From Mycobacterium sp. D16Q14 (GTDB taxonomy: Bacteria > Actinomycetota > Actinomycetes > Mycobacteriales > Mycobacteriaceae), in assembly GCA_002013415.1 (NCBI GenBank), contig MAEX01000026.1:1-54284 (forward strand): a stretch of DNA of 54,284 nucleotides. The letters run 5' to 3'. Made by a program: the position numbers and the translations under genes. Shown piece after piece: positions 1 through 8,150 of the stretch (within the stretch, counting starts at the first letter, position 1; each line of letters starts with the position of its first letter). The notes beneath the pieces were generated by a model that was not told the origin of the DNA, made no database searches, and saw nothing but the letters and a program-made list of their open reading frames with translations.

Positions 1-327
1 AGGTGGAAGCGAGCCGGCGAAGGCCAGGGCCCGTTTCACCCATGGCTCCAGCTGTCGCTTGGTGCGCACACCCTCGGCATCGATACTCAACCAGCCATCC
101 ATCTCACGCCCACCCATCACCATCCGGCTCACATGGTTCTTGGCGATCAGCGCATCGGTGTCGTGGGGATCGCAGCGGGCCAGCAGTCCGCCTTCGCGTT
201 TCGCGGCGACCGTCATGTGCCCGTCCACCAGAAACGCGAGGCCGCCGAACATCCGCTTTTCGGTGACACCCTTCGTTGCCGAGATCACTTCACGGATGCG
301 CTCCACGAGGTCCTCGTCATAGGCCAC
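1..327 (-). CDS. TfoX N-terminal-domain family protein (partial, 3' end outside window)
   Basis: Reading leftwards from GTG at 327, the frame is open to the window edge (109 codons, no stop). It begins MAYDEDLVERIREVI and contains KRMFGGLAFLVDGHM, the hallmark of the small TfoX/Sxy N-terminal domain family. In gammaproteobacteria TfoX regulates competence; actinobacterial single-domain members have no established role. The GTG start is preferred because the family begins with this MAYD-type sequence and no ATG is in frame nearby. The next gene upstream on the same strand ends at 368, so the two may be co-transcribed. Only the C-terminal residues are missing. Confidence 0.75.
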   Translation of the reverse strand, partial: MAYDEDLVERIREVISATKGVTEKRMFGGLAFLVDGHMTVAAKREGGLLARCDPHDTDALIAKNHVSRMVMGGREMDGWLSIDAEGVRTKRQLEPWVKRALAFAGSLPP

Positions 328-367
328 GGGTCAATTGTCGCGCGCTGTCGATTTCCGCGCCGCTGTA

Positions 368-889
368 TCAGCTTCTGCCGAAGGGGTTCTGATTGAAGCG
401 TTCGTAGTGGACGTCCTCGTCGTCGAGAGAGGAGTAGCGCTGCGGAGATTGTTGCGTCGGGTGGACGATAGGCGGCTTAGCCGATGGGCCATGGCTTGGT
501 GGAGCAGGAGGGTGCGAAGCCGGCGGCTGACGGCTGAACATCTGACGGGCCTCGGGATGGATTGCCTCCGCTAACTGCTGAAGCTCAGCGCGTGTCGCGA
601 GAAGGCCCTCGAAGAATTGATGGGCAGCGTCAGAGGCTCGATACGCCGCGGCCTGGGCGGTCTCGGCTATGAGTGCACCGAGGCGTCCACGATCCATTCG
701 AGCTGTCGCCTGGTGAAGGTGGATGCCCAGCACCATCCCGTTGGCATTCACCCTGACGCGGACCATGCGATCAATGGACTCGGCTTCGGCCTCGAGCGCT
801 TCGACCTCCCCCATCTGCGATTCGAGCTCCGCCATTTGGGTCCGAACGCGCTCGGCGATTTCCTTGAGGTGATCTGGTTCGTCAGTCAT
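368..889 (-). CDS. YbaB/EbfC-family nucleoid-associated-like protein
   Basis: 173 aa. Residues 1-45 are a charged helix (EIAERVRTQMAELESQMGEVEALEAEAESID). A short beta region follows (MVRVRVNANGMVLGIHL), then a second helix, which is the YbaB/EbfC fold of small dimeric DNA-binding proteins. Residues 120-160 form a proline-rich, low-complexity tail unlike the compact housekeeping YbaB. Such extended YbaB proteins are common in mycobacteria, often beside type VII secretion substrates, but no ESX gene is visible here. The ATG at 889 overlaps by 8 nt the end of a HEAT-like fragment (stop 882-884), suggesting it was once second in an operon. DNA binding is inferred from the fold only. Confidence 0.8.
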   Translation of the reverse strand: MTDEPDHLKEIAERVRTQMAELESQMGEVEALEAEAESIDRMVRVRVNANGMVLGIHLHQATARMDRGRLGALIAETAQAAAYRASDAAHQFFEGLLATRAELQQLAEAIHPEARQMFSRQPPASHPPAPPSHGPSAKPPIVHPTQQSPQRYSSLDDEDVHYERFNQNPFGRS

Positions 890-1075
890 TCGGAAGTCGC
901 TCCATGGCGCGTTGGGCGGCCTTTCGAACTAGCGCACTGGGGTCCTCGACAAGAGGTGCAATGAGGTGGCGGACATTTGGCGCTTTCGACTGCACAAGCG
1001 CCTTAACGGCGAATGCGCGAGCAGGGCCCTTTAGGTATCCGATGAGCAGCTGATGAGACTCCGGGGTTCGTCGCG
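882..1075 (-). pseudogene. HEAT-repeat-like C-terminal remnant
   Basis: In the frame ending at TGA 882-884 the reverse strand reads PESHQLLIGYLKGPARAF, then ALVQSKAPNVRHLIAPL and DPSALVRKAAQRAMERLPND. This is the alternating-helix pattern of HEAT repeats, with a typical DPSALVRKAA turn. Upstream the frame turns into arginine-rich nonsense and meets a TAA at 1110-1112, and no start codon serves it. It is probably the last 60 or so codons of a gene whose 5' part was lost. The left boundary (stop) is secure; the right boundary is approximate. Confidence 0.45.
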
Positions 1076-1543
1076 GTCGAGCTTGCGCTTGCCGACGAAT
1101 TCGCGCCGTTTATGATGGTCATCGGCCTGACAGGCGATGTATCGGTGCGACGGACGACGATAGCTACAACGTCGCGGGATGAGTCCGGGGTCATTCGCGG
1201 TCTTGAACTGCCCGGCGACATTGATCAGCTGCGGGCGCGGGCGGCGGTACTGGACGTGACTGCCTTGGTTCCTGTGGTGGGGGATGCCATCAAGATCAAA
1301 CTGGAGCATTCCGAGGGGGTTGCCATCGACATGCTCGTGCCCTACCGAATCGATTCGGAGGGTGCAACGATCGACGTACAGGCAGCGAATGCGGTGCGCG
1401 CTGACCCCTTGTTTTGGAATCCCGAGGCCCCGAAGAGGGTTAGCGGGCGTGTCCGTCTACGAGCTGATCTGGAAACCTTGGAACATGACGTCGATGTCTG
1501 CGCTGAACAGCGGTACGTCCCCCAGGCTCATCTGATTGCGTAG
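1046..1543 (+). pseudogene. Orphan open frame, probable internal gene fragment
   Basis: From the stop at 1043-1045 the forward frame is open to TAG at 1541-1543. Between about 1060 and 1440 it has coding-like composition (ELALADEFAPFMMVIG, then VVGDAIKIKLEHSEGVAID). ATGs at 1112 and 1115 have no Shine-Dalgarno. The last 87 nt run antisense through the well-supported lipoprotein gene ending at 1457, so the true 3' end seems lost too. The local look resembles nucleotidyltransferase-type (AbiEii-like) proteins, but this is a weak impression. It is reported as a fragment, not a functional gene. Confidence 0.3.
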
Positions 1544-2053
1544 CTGGATGGGGTAAAAGTTGTCATCAACCTGGTAAGCGAGGTTGAGGTAGTCATACTG
1601 CCGACCTCGTTCTCCTGTAGTGCCGATCAGTCGCGTCGCCGTGCTACCGCAGATCTCGACGGTCTCATGGTGAATGATCGTCACTGACGGATCGATCTCG
1701 TTCAGGCTGTCCAGCCGTGCGAGGGCCTGCTCGCGGCTGGGGGCTGGATCCAGGGGAATCAGCATGGTGAGGCTTCTGCTGATTCCAATCGATTTGACGA
1801 CCGCAAGCTTGTTATCTGTGCGTGCTGTCGCGGCCGGTTCCCAACCAGGGAGCTTGGGGATGGAAACGGTGAACGGCTCTTTGGGATTGCGCGCCTGCGT
1901 ATAGACCTCGCCCGTTGCCGCCTGTGCTTGACATGAATAGGTGGTCGGGTGTTCCGCAGTGGGGGTGCCGGACCCTGACTGCGAACACCCGGTGAGTATG
2001 AGTGCACCAGAAGTCATGGCGCGGAAGATGTTCCGACGGATGTCGTTGCGCAT
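1457..2053 (-). CDS. Putative lipoprotein, LpqN/LpqT-like (paralogue 1)
   Basis: 198 aa. A short basic N-terminus, hydrophobic segment and lipobox ILTGC (Cys about residue 23) mark a lipoprotein anchored outside the cytoplasmic membrane. The mature part has PFTVSIPKLPGWEPA, then a helix-strand domain ending YPIQLRNQ and FSADIDVMFQGFQI. The arrangement resembles the small mycobacterial LpqN/LpqT family (assignment moderate). Two cysteines outside the lipobox (TYSCQA, VEICGS) are shared with the neighbour at 2063-2656 and may form a disulfide. It lies 9 nt downstream of that paralogue on the same strand, a tandem duplication within an operon. Biochemical role unknown. Confidence 0.8.
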   Translation of the reverse strand: MRNDIRRNIFRAMTSGALILTGCSQSGSGTPTAEHPTTYSCQAQAATGEVYTQARNPKEPFTVSIPKLPGWEPAATARTDNKLAVVKSIGISRSLTMLIPLDPAPSREQALARLDSLNEIDPSVTIIHHETVEICGSTATRLIGTTGERGRQYDYLNLAYQVDDNFYPIQLRNQMSLGDVPLFSADIDVMFQGFQISS

Positions 2054-2062
2054 GCGCCGACT

Positions 2063-2656
2063 CTACGGTCCGATCTGCACGTTTCGGAACATCACATCGA
2101 CATCGGCGCCGAACAGAGAGAGGTCGCCTGCTCCGATCTGATTGCGGAGTTGGACGGGATAGAAGACCCCTTCGGCCGGATAGGCGAGGTTGAGATAGTC
2201 GAATCTCAGACCGCGCTCCGTCGCGATGCCGACGAGCCGTGACGCTTCTAGACCACAGACCGTGGCCACCTCGTCGTGAGTAATCGATAGAGACGAGTCG
2301 AATCGGGTTAACTTGTCCAATTGCGCAAATGCTTTGTCGCGATTGAACTCCGGGTGCAGGACCGACAGCGCGACGTAGCTCCGGGTTGGCCCGATCGTTT
2401 TGGTGAGAGCGAGCTGGTTTTCCCTGAGTGCTGTCGGTACGGACTGCCAGTCGGGGAGCCGGGGTATCGAGATCGAGAAAGGCTCATTATGTGGGCGGAG
2501 CTGTCTGAACACTTGCCCCGATACCGCCTCCGCATGGCATGAGTACGTGGTTGTGGTTGCCGCAGTTGGAGTGCCCTCAACCTGATGCGTACACCCGGTG
2601 AGCCCGATGACACCGGAAAGAGCCGCGCTCAAGGCACATCGAAACGCGCTCCCCAT
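2063..2656 (-). CDS. Putative lipoprotein, LpqN/LpqT-like (paralogue 2)
   Basis: 197 aa from ATG 2656. The reading frame is open further upstream, but only this start puts a normal signal peptide (MGSAFRCALSAALSGVIGLTGC) at the N-terminus and matches the length of its paralogue at 1457-2053. The lipobox is GLTGC. Mature region: PFSISIPRLPDWQSV, an internal Cys pair (TYSCHA, TVCGLE) and the C-terminal signature YPVQLRNQIGAGDLSLFGADVDVMF, nearly superimposable on the paralogue. It is first of the two-gene lipoprotein operon and faces away from the ECF sigma gene at 2748, with 91 nt between starts for both promoters. Confidence 0.8.
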   Translation of the reverse strand: MGSAFRCALSAALSGVIGLTGCTHQVEGTPTAATTTTYSCHAEAVSGQVFRQLRPHNEPFSISIPRLPDWQSVPTALRENQLALTKTIGPTRSYVALSVLHPEFNRDKAFAQLDKLTRFDSSLSITHDEVATVCGLEASRLVGIATERGLRFDYLNLAYPAEGVFYPVQLRNQIGAGDLSLFGADVDVMFRNVQIGP

Positions 2657-2747
2657 GAATTGACTGTACGGCCGGCGCTTTGTCGATTTAGGTACGGGCC
2701 ATTCGTAGTCCTCACGGGATACGACACCAGAGAGGCACCATTGACCG

Positions 2748-3974
2748 GTGGCGCACGACGAGATAGGCGGGATCTTCCGCGAGGAGTACGGCCGCACCGT
2801 GGCGACCTTGATCCGCTACTTCGGCAGCATCGACCTCGCCGAGGACGCCGTGCAGGAAGCGTTCGAGGTAGCCATCGCGAAATGGCCGCAGGACGGCATC
2901 CCGCCCAATCCCGGTGCGTGGATCACCACGACGGCCCGCAACCGCGGCATCGACAAATTGCGGCGCGACCGGCGGCGCGACGAACTGTCCCAGGATGCAA
3001 CGGCTCTCAAAGAGGAGCAACCGGAACCCCAGGAGGTGGGTCCGGTGCGCGATGATCGCCTGCGGCTCATCTTCACCTGTTGCCACCCGGCGCTGGCTCC
3101 CGAGGCGCAGGTCGCGCTGACACTGCGGCTGCTCGGCGGACTCACCACGCCCGAGATCGCCCATGCATATCTGGTCTCCGAATCGACCATGGCCGCGCGC
3201 ATCACACGCGCCAAGAAGAAGATCGCGTCGGCAGGCATTCCGTACCGAGTGCCCGGGGATCACGATCTGCCGGACCGGCTGTCGTCGGTGCTGGCCGCGC
3301 TCTACCTCGTCTACAACGAGGGCTATGCGGCATCCTCAGGCGCCACGCTCACGCGCACAGATCTGTCCGCCGAGGCGATCAGGCTGGCGAGGGTGCTCGC
3401 AGATCTCATGCCCGACGAACCCGAGGCTGTGGGATTACTGGCATTGGTGCTGCTCACCGAGGCCCGCAGGCCCGCCCGTACCGATGGCGCCGGAGCGCTC
3501 GTGCTGCTCGCCGACCAGGACCGCATGCGGTGGAACCACGCGATGATCGAGGAGGGGCATGAACTGGTACGACGCTGCCTGAGGCGCAATGCTCCCGGCC
3601 CGTATCAGATCCAGGCCGCCATCAATGCCGTCCATGACGACGCTCCCTCGGCAGCGCTTACCGACTGGGGTCAGATCGTCACGCTGTATGACCAGCTGAC
3701 GGTGTTCACCCCCAACGCCGTCGTCGCCCTCAACCGTGCGGTGGCCATTGGTGAACGCGACGGCGCGCAGGCCGGGCTGGATGCCATCGAGCCGCTGCGG
3801 CAAGATCCCGATGCCTACTACCCGCTGCATGCCGCGCGCGCCGATCTGCTCACCAGACTCAGCCGCAATAGGGAAGCCGCGGACGCCTACCGAAAAGCGT
3901 TGGCACTCACGGACAACGAGGTGTTCCGCGGGTACCTCGGTGACCGCCTGACCCGGCTCGACACCGGCGCATGA
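2748..3974 (+). CDS. ECF-type RNA polymerase sigma factor with long TPR-like C-terminal extension (ECF42-like)
   Basis: 408 aa from GTG 2748. Residues about 8-80 are sigma region 2 (FREEYGRTVATLIRYFGSID, then EDAVQEAFEVA and the DKLRRDRRRDE basic stretch). Residues about 125-165 are region 4 (LTTPEIAHAYLVSESTMAAR, helix-turn-helix). The remaining 240 residues form a helical extension (DUF6596/TPR-like) with FTPNAVVALNRAVAIGERDG, which marks the ECF42 group. That group lacks a classical anti-sigma factor and is normally encoded beside DGPF/YCII proteins. Here the DGPF genes lie 6 kb away at 10145-10862, so an intervening block may have separated them. lpqI follows 12 nt downstream. Confidence 0.9.
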   Translation: MAHDEIGGIFREEYGRTVATLIRYFGSIDLAEDAVQEAFEVAIAKWPQDGIPPNPGAWITTTARNRGIDKLRRDRRRDELSQDATALKEEQPEPQEVGPVRDDRLRLIFTCCHPALAPEAQVALTLRLLGGLTTPEIAHAYLVSESTMAARITRAKKKIASAGIPYRVPGDHDLPDRLSSVLAALYLVYNEGYAASSGATLTRTDLSAEAIRLARVLADLMPDEPEAVGLLALVLLTEARRPARTDGAGALVLLADQDRMRWNHAMIEEGHELVRRCLRRNAPGPYQIQAAINAVHDDAPSAALTDWGQIVTLYDQLTVFTPNAVVALNRAVAIGERDGAQAGLDAIEPLRQDPDAYYPLHAARADLLTRLSRNREAADAYRKALALTDNEVFRGYLGDRLTRLDTGA

Positions 3975-3986
3975 CACCATGGCCTC

Positions 3987-5117
3987 ATGAGAATGCGTGC
4001 AGGGGTAGTACTGACCGGTCTCGTTGTGGTGGCGCTATCCGCCTGTGGCGGCAACGCGCCGGAGCCTGCGCAGGAATCCGCTACGCCCGCGCCGAAGGCG
4101 CCCGTCACTGCGGCGCCCGCAGGCGATCTGGCCTGTCTGAGCACGCGCGACAGGTTGGCACAGCTACTCATGGTGGGCGTCAAGGACGCCGACGACGCCC
4201 GTGCGCTGGTGCGTGACCACCACGTCGGTGGCATCTTCGTCGGCAGCTGGACCAAGAAGGAGATGCTGACCGACGGCTCCCTGCACGACGTCGTCACCGC
4301 CGGTCCGATCCCGGCCGCGGTAAGCGTCGACGAGGAGGGCGGCCGGGTGTCGCGTCTGAAGGACCTCATCGGTCCGGCTCCGTCCGCCCGGGAGCTGGCC
4401 GCCACCCAGACTCCCGAACAGGTGCAGGCGCTCAGCCAGGAACGCGCTCAGAAGATGAAGAATCTCGGCATCACGATCGACTTCGCCCCCGATGCCGATG
4501 TGACCGATGGCGACCCCGATGGCGCCATCGGCGACCGTTCGTACAGCGGCGATCCGCACAAGGTCGCCGAGTACGCCGAGGCCGCCGTGCGGGGATATCA
4601 GGCCGGCGGCCTGGGCGCCGTGGTCAAGCACTTCCCGGGTCATGGCCACGCCTCGGGCGATTCGCACACCAACGGTGTGGTGACCCCGCCGCTGGAGCAG
4701 CTGCAGGACAACGATTTGGTGCCGTACCGCTCGCTGGTGACCAGCGGTGCCGCCGTGATGATCGGCCACATGCAGGTGCCCGGACTCACCGGCGACGACC
4801 CGGCCAGCCTGAGCCCTGCCGCAGTCGACTTGCTGCGCAAGGGAACCGGCTACGGAGCGCCGGCCTATGACGGCGTCATCTTCACCGATGACTTGTCCTC
4901 GATGGCTGCCATCACCGACCGCTTCCCGATCGATGAGGCAGTTCTCAAGTCGATCAAAGCGGGTATCGACTGGGCGCTCTGGGTGAGCACCGAAAAGGTT
5001 GGCTCTGTTCTCGACCGCCTCGAATCGGCCTACAACGCAGGTGAATTGAACGGTGACGCGATCAATGCCTCGGTGCGCCGGGTACTGGCGTTCAAGGGCG
5101 TTCGCGCCTGCGGCTAA
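3987..5117 (+). CDS. lpqI: Lipoprotein LpqI, family 3 glycoside hydrolase (beta-N-acetylglucosaminidase, NagZ-like)
   Basis: 376 aa. Signal peptide with lipobox LSAC (Cys20), then a Pro/Ala linker and a GH3 barrel. Recognisable segments are LAQLLMVGV, VSVDEEGGRVSRL, VVKHFPGHGHASGDSH (about residues 212-227, the NagZ loop carrying the catalytic Asp-His pair) and GVIFTDDLSSMAAI (about residue 300, nucleophile Asp). The expected reaction is removal of N-acetylglucosamine from muropeptides during cell-wall recycling; here it is exported and lipid-anchored, as for M. tuberculosis Rv0237. It begins 12 nt after the sigma factor gene, without a clear ribosome site. Its stop overlaps that of the convergent P450 by 4 nt. 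Confidence 0.92.
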   Translation: MRMRAGVVLTGLVVVALSACGGNAPEPAQESATPAPKAPVTAAPAGDLACLSTRDRLAQLLMVGVKDADDARALVRDHHVGGIFVGSWTKKEMLTDGSLHDVVTAGPIPAAVSVDEEGGRVSRLKDLIGPAPSARELAATQTPEQVQALSQERAQKMKNLGITIDFAPDADVTDGDPDGAIGDRSYSGDPHKVAEYAEAAVRGYQAGGLGAVVKHFPGHGHASGDSHTNGVVTPPLEQLQDNDLVPYRSLVTSGAAVMIGHMQVPGLTGDDPASLSPAAVDLLRKGTGYGAPAYDGVIFTDDLSSMAAITDRFPIDEAVLKSIKAGIDWALWVSTEKVGSVLDRLESAYNAGELNGDAINASVRRVLAFKGVRACG

Positions 5118-6403
5118 TGACCCAGCGTCACGGGCAGGGTGCGCAGCCCGTGAATACCCATCCCGTCGAAGTACTCCGGTTCGCCGGCCAGCGCCAACCG
5201 CGGGAAGCGTTCGAAGAGCGATTGCAGGGCGATGTGCAGCTCGACGCGTGCGAGCACCTGGCCCAGGCACACGTGAATTCCGGTGCCCAGCGTCATGTTC
5301 TCGCGTGCATTGGGACGGGTGATGTCGAAGACGTCCGGGTTCTCGAACGCGGCGGGGTCGCGGTTCGCCCCGCCGAGTAGCAGCAGCGCCGACTGGCCCG
5401 CCTCGATGGTGTGTCCCTCGATCTCGACCGTCTCGGTGGCGACGCGGGCCGACCACTGATTCGAGGTGTCGTAGCGCATGAGTTCCTCGACGGCATTGGG
5501 CCACAGACTCGGATCTGTGTGTAGCGCCGTCAGCTGCTCCGGGTGGCGCAGCAGTGTGACGATCGCCTTACCCATCAGGTGCGTGGTGGTCACGAATCCC
5601 GCGCCCAGGAACACCGCGAAGAACATCTTGAGCTCGAAATGGCTCAGGTCACTCTCGAGAAGGCCTTTGGCCAGTTCGCTTGTGGTTCCCTCACTGCGAA
5701 GCCGGGCGACATGCTTCTCGAGGTACTCGTCTATTTCCCGTAAAGCCGTTGTGCCGTCCTGGTATTGGCGCCAAGACGGCGCAGTGGTGGCGATCAGCTG
5801 GATCGCGCGATTCATTGCCGTGTACAGGAGCGAGTAGTCCTGCGCAGGTACTGCGATCATCTCACCGATCACGGCGATGGGGATTTTCGCGGTGAAATCG
5901 GCGATCAAATCAGGGTGAGGACGCTGTCCCAGCTCATCCAGGTGGCCGTTGGTCACCTCCTGGATGCGTCCGCGGAGAGACTCGATGGCGCGCGGAGTGA
6001 ACGGGGCGGCGACAAGGCGTCGCAGCCGCCCGTGATCCGGCGGATCAGTGATCAGGATGGATGGCGGCTCGGCGGGATTGAGCAGTTGCGGGTCGCTCCA
6101 TGCGGTCAGGCGCTTGATGATGGGCGATGCGGACCGGTGCTCGGGCTTGAAGGTGACGAACCGGTTGTCGCGGAAGATTGTTCGGACGATCTGCGCGTCC
6201 GCGGTGATCCAACCACCTCCGGACTGCGACATCCTTCCGCGGCCACGGATTGTGTCGATGATGCCGTAGATGCCGGCGGCCTGGGCGGTGTCGATTCCCA
6301 GCTGCGCGACGGGTTCACCCCGGCGGGCAAGCACTTTCAAGTACGCACGGGCGATCCCGTGCGTCACGGCCCAATGGGTGCGCTGTTTGATCCGGTCGTG
6401 CAT
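5114..6403 (-). CDS. Cytochrome P450 (tandem copy 1)
   Basis: 429 aa from ATG 6403 (MHDRIKQRTHWAV), chosen over the longer frame because it aligns with the N-terminus of the paralogue at 6462-7802 and leaves a 58-nt gap. P450 landmarks: I-helix AGFVTTTHL, ExxR in EELMRYD, and the heme-ligand region GTGIHVCLGQVLARVE with Cys379. Substrate unknown; bacterial class I P450s need a separate ferredoxin and reductase, and none is adjacent. It is about as long as, and clearly paralogous to, its upstream neighbour (shared LQSLFERFP and GANRDPA blocks), so the pair arose by duplication and is probably co-transcribed. Confidence 0.9.
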   Translation of the reverse strand: MHDRIKQRTHWAVTHGIARAYLKVLARRGEPVAQLGIDTAQAAGIYGIIDTIRGRGRMSQSGGGWITADAQIVRTIFRDNRFVTFKPEHRSASPIIKRLTAWSDPQLLNPAEPPSILITDPPDHGRLRRLVAAPFTPRAIESLRGRIQEVTNGHLDELGQRPHPDLIADFTAKIPIAVIGEMIAVPAQDYSLLYTAMNRAIQLIATTAPSWRQYQDGTTALREIDEYLEKHVARLRSEGTTSELAKGLLESDLSHFELKMFFAVFLGAGFVTTTHLMGKAIVTLLRHPEQLTALHTDPSLWPNAVEELMRYDTSNQWSARVATETVEIEGHTIEAGQSALLLLGGANRDPAAFENPDVFDITRPNARENMTLGTGIHVCLGQVLARVELHIALQSLFERFPRLALAGEPEYFDGMGIHGLRTLPVTLGH

Positions 6404-6461
6404 CCGTCCGATCCCCGTGTCGGCCCGCTCGATGCCAAGCGGACACCGAGCAGCCTCGAGA

Positions 6462-7802
6462 TTAACTGCTGGCCTGCACCCGGGCACGGCCGAGGTTCAC
6501 CGGCAGGCTTCCGAAGCCGTGCAGATTGACATGCTTGCCGGGGGTGGGATCGGCGGCCAGGGTGAGCTCGGGGAAGCGTTCGAAGAGCGATTGCAACGCC
6601 ACCACACCTTCCATCCGGGCCAGGCTCGCGCCCAGGCAGACATGGACTCCGCTGCCGAACGCCACGTGCTCGCGTGCGTTGGCGCGGCTCACGTCGAAAA
6701 CGTCGGGCTCATCGAAAACTGCCGGGTCGCGGTTGGCGCCACCGAGGAGCAGCACCGCCATGGAGCCGGCAGGCAGTGTGTGCCCTTCGAATTCGACGGT
6801 TTCGGTGGCCACCCGGCCGGTGACCTGCACCGGGGAGTCGTAACGCAGGACCTCCTCGACGGCGTTCGGCCAGCCATCTGGATTCTCCCGGAGATGGTCC
6901 AGCTGTTCTGAGTGACGCAGCAGTGCGACGATGCCGTTCCCGATGAGGTTGACCGTCGTCTCGAATCCGGCGCCGAGTAGTAGTGCCATGGTGGCCTTGA
7001 GCTCGCGGTCGTCTAGATCACCGTCGCGCACGATGCTGGCCAGAATGCCGTCGAGGGTGGGGTCCTGCGCGAGCTCGCTGCGCAACCGGATCAGGTGCGC
7101 GTCGAAGTAGCGGTCGATCTCCATGAGTGCCTGGGTAGCGTCTCGGTACGCCGACCAGGTCATGCCGATATCCAAGAGCGCCGCTCCGTGATTGCCCCAT
7201 TGAAGAAGGAAGGGGGCGTCGGCGCGCGGCACGCCGAGCATCTCGGCGATGATCGCCACCGGTAGTTGGGACGCGTAGTCGTCGAGCAGATCGGCGCGCT
7301 CTTTGCGTTCCAGGTTCTCGAGCAGCTCGAGTGTCACCTCGCGGACGCGGTCTTCCAACTTGCTCACCGCGCGTGGTGTGAACGCCTTGGATACCAGCTT
7401 GCGGAACCGGGTGTGTTCGGGCGGATCGACGGCCAGCATGGCGGGGGGCTCCACCGGGTTAGGCAGACCGGGCTCGGTCTTCTCGAAGATCCACCGGCTG
7501 AGCGCCTGGGGGAGAACGGGGGAGGGAATGTTGTTGGGTGCCATGGTGATGAACCGGTGGTCCCGCAAGATTTCGCGTGTCTGTGCCAGGCCGGTGAAGA
7601 CCAGGCCGGTGGCGCGCGCCGGAGCGATCGGGCCGACCGAGCGGATCTGTTCGATGTACCGGTAATGATTGTCGGCTCGATCCGGGCTGAGGAACAGTGC
7701 CGCCAAGGGCATCTTGCGGACCTGCGTGAGCAGTCCAACGCGGCTGATGCCGTGCATCGTCACCCACCGCGACCAGTACCTGACCCGATTTCTGGCCTGC
7801 AT
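6462..7802 (-). CDS. Cytochrome P450 (tandem copy 2)
   Basis: 446 aa from ATG 7802, with a good ribosome site (GGAGG six bases upstream). I-helix LLLGAGFETTVNLIG with the canonical AGxET proton-relay motif; ExxR in EEVLRYDSPVQ; heme region GSGVHVCLGASLARME with Cys389. Compared with copy 1, this one keeps the conserved acid before Thr in the I-helix (E; V in copy 1), so the two may differ in oxygen activation. It leads the two-P450 transcription unit and diverges from the fatty-acyl-AMP ligase at 8151 across a 348-nt gap. Acyl-chain hydroxylation linked to that ligase is possible but unproven. Confidence 0.92.
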   Translation of the reverse strand: MQARNRVRYWSRWVTMHGISRVGLLTQVRKMPLAALFLSPDRADNHYRYIEQIRSVGPIAPARATGLVFTGLAQTREILRDHRFITMAPNNIPSPVLPQALSRWIFEKTEPGLPNPVEPPAMLAVDPPEHTRFRKLVSKAFTPRAVSKLEDRVREVTLELLENLERKERADLLDDYASQLPVAIIAEMLGVPRADAPFLLQWGNHGAALLDIGMTWSAYRDATQALMEIDRYFDAHLIRLRSELAQDPTLDGILASIVRDGDLDDRELKATMALLLGAGFETTVNLIGNGIVALLRHSEQLDHLRENPDGWPNAVEEVLRYDSPVQVTGRVATETVEFEGHTLPAGSMAVLLLGGANRDPAVFDEPDVFDVSRANAREHVAFGSGVHVCLGASLARMEGVVALQSLFERFPELTLAADPTPGKHVNLHGFGSLPVNLGRARVQASS

Positions 7803-8150
7803 ATCTGCCTCCGACGCTGGATGCTATTTGTCACGAGTCTAATAGCGGCCCGGCAGGAAGGGAATGCCGAGAACTTTCGGGATTCTCACGAGTTCGAGAG
7901 CGGGCGACAGGCCATGCCGACCTGCGTCGGTCGTACCCGTCACATCGCTAGACTGGGGTGTCAAAGCACACAGTAAACAATTAGCTCTCAGGTCTTTTTA
8001 GACACGGCGTCTTAGTGGGACTTCGAGTACCGTTTGCTACTGGTACGTCACGTACCATCTACGTTCGGTCGGGACCGTAGCAAAGCGTGATGGCTTATTC
8101 ATCGCTACTCGTAGTCCGGCTGTCGTGGTTACGGCTACGCGGAGGTTGGG
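7803..8150. promoter_or_regulatory. 348-nt divergent promoter region between P450 pair and FAAL gene
   Basis: No convincing coding frame. It is visibly more AT-rich in the middle (about 7965-8045) than its flanks and contains two notable symmetries. At 8041-8057 is TGGTACGT-C-ACGTACCA, with perfect 8-bp arms around one base. At 7992-8003 is GTCT-TTTT-AGAC. The first looks like an operator. A GGAGG ribosome site lies just before the ATG at 8151. Both divergent units could be controlled from here. Confidence 0.55.
8041..8057. promoter_or_regulatory. Perfect inverted repeat, candidate operator
   Basis: TGGTACGT-C-ACGTACCA, 8-bp arms with a one-base centre, 94 bp before the FAAL start codon. The size and symmetry fit a homodimeric helix-turn-helix repressor site. 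No regulator gene is adjacent, so the binding protein is unknown. Confidence 0.5.

Noticed and set aside
1003..1309. Reverse small frames with HHKRREFVGKRKLDRD-like text, resembling an HNH nuclease
   Set aside because: No complete HNH motif or start; lies in the degenerate patch.
4164..5504. 446-codon reverse frame over lpqI
   Set aside because: Arginine/histidine-rich mirror of lpqI and of the end of the P450; no start signal or motif.
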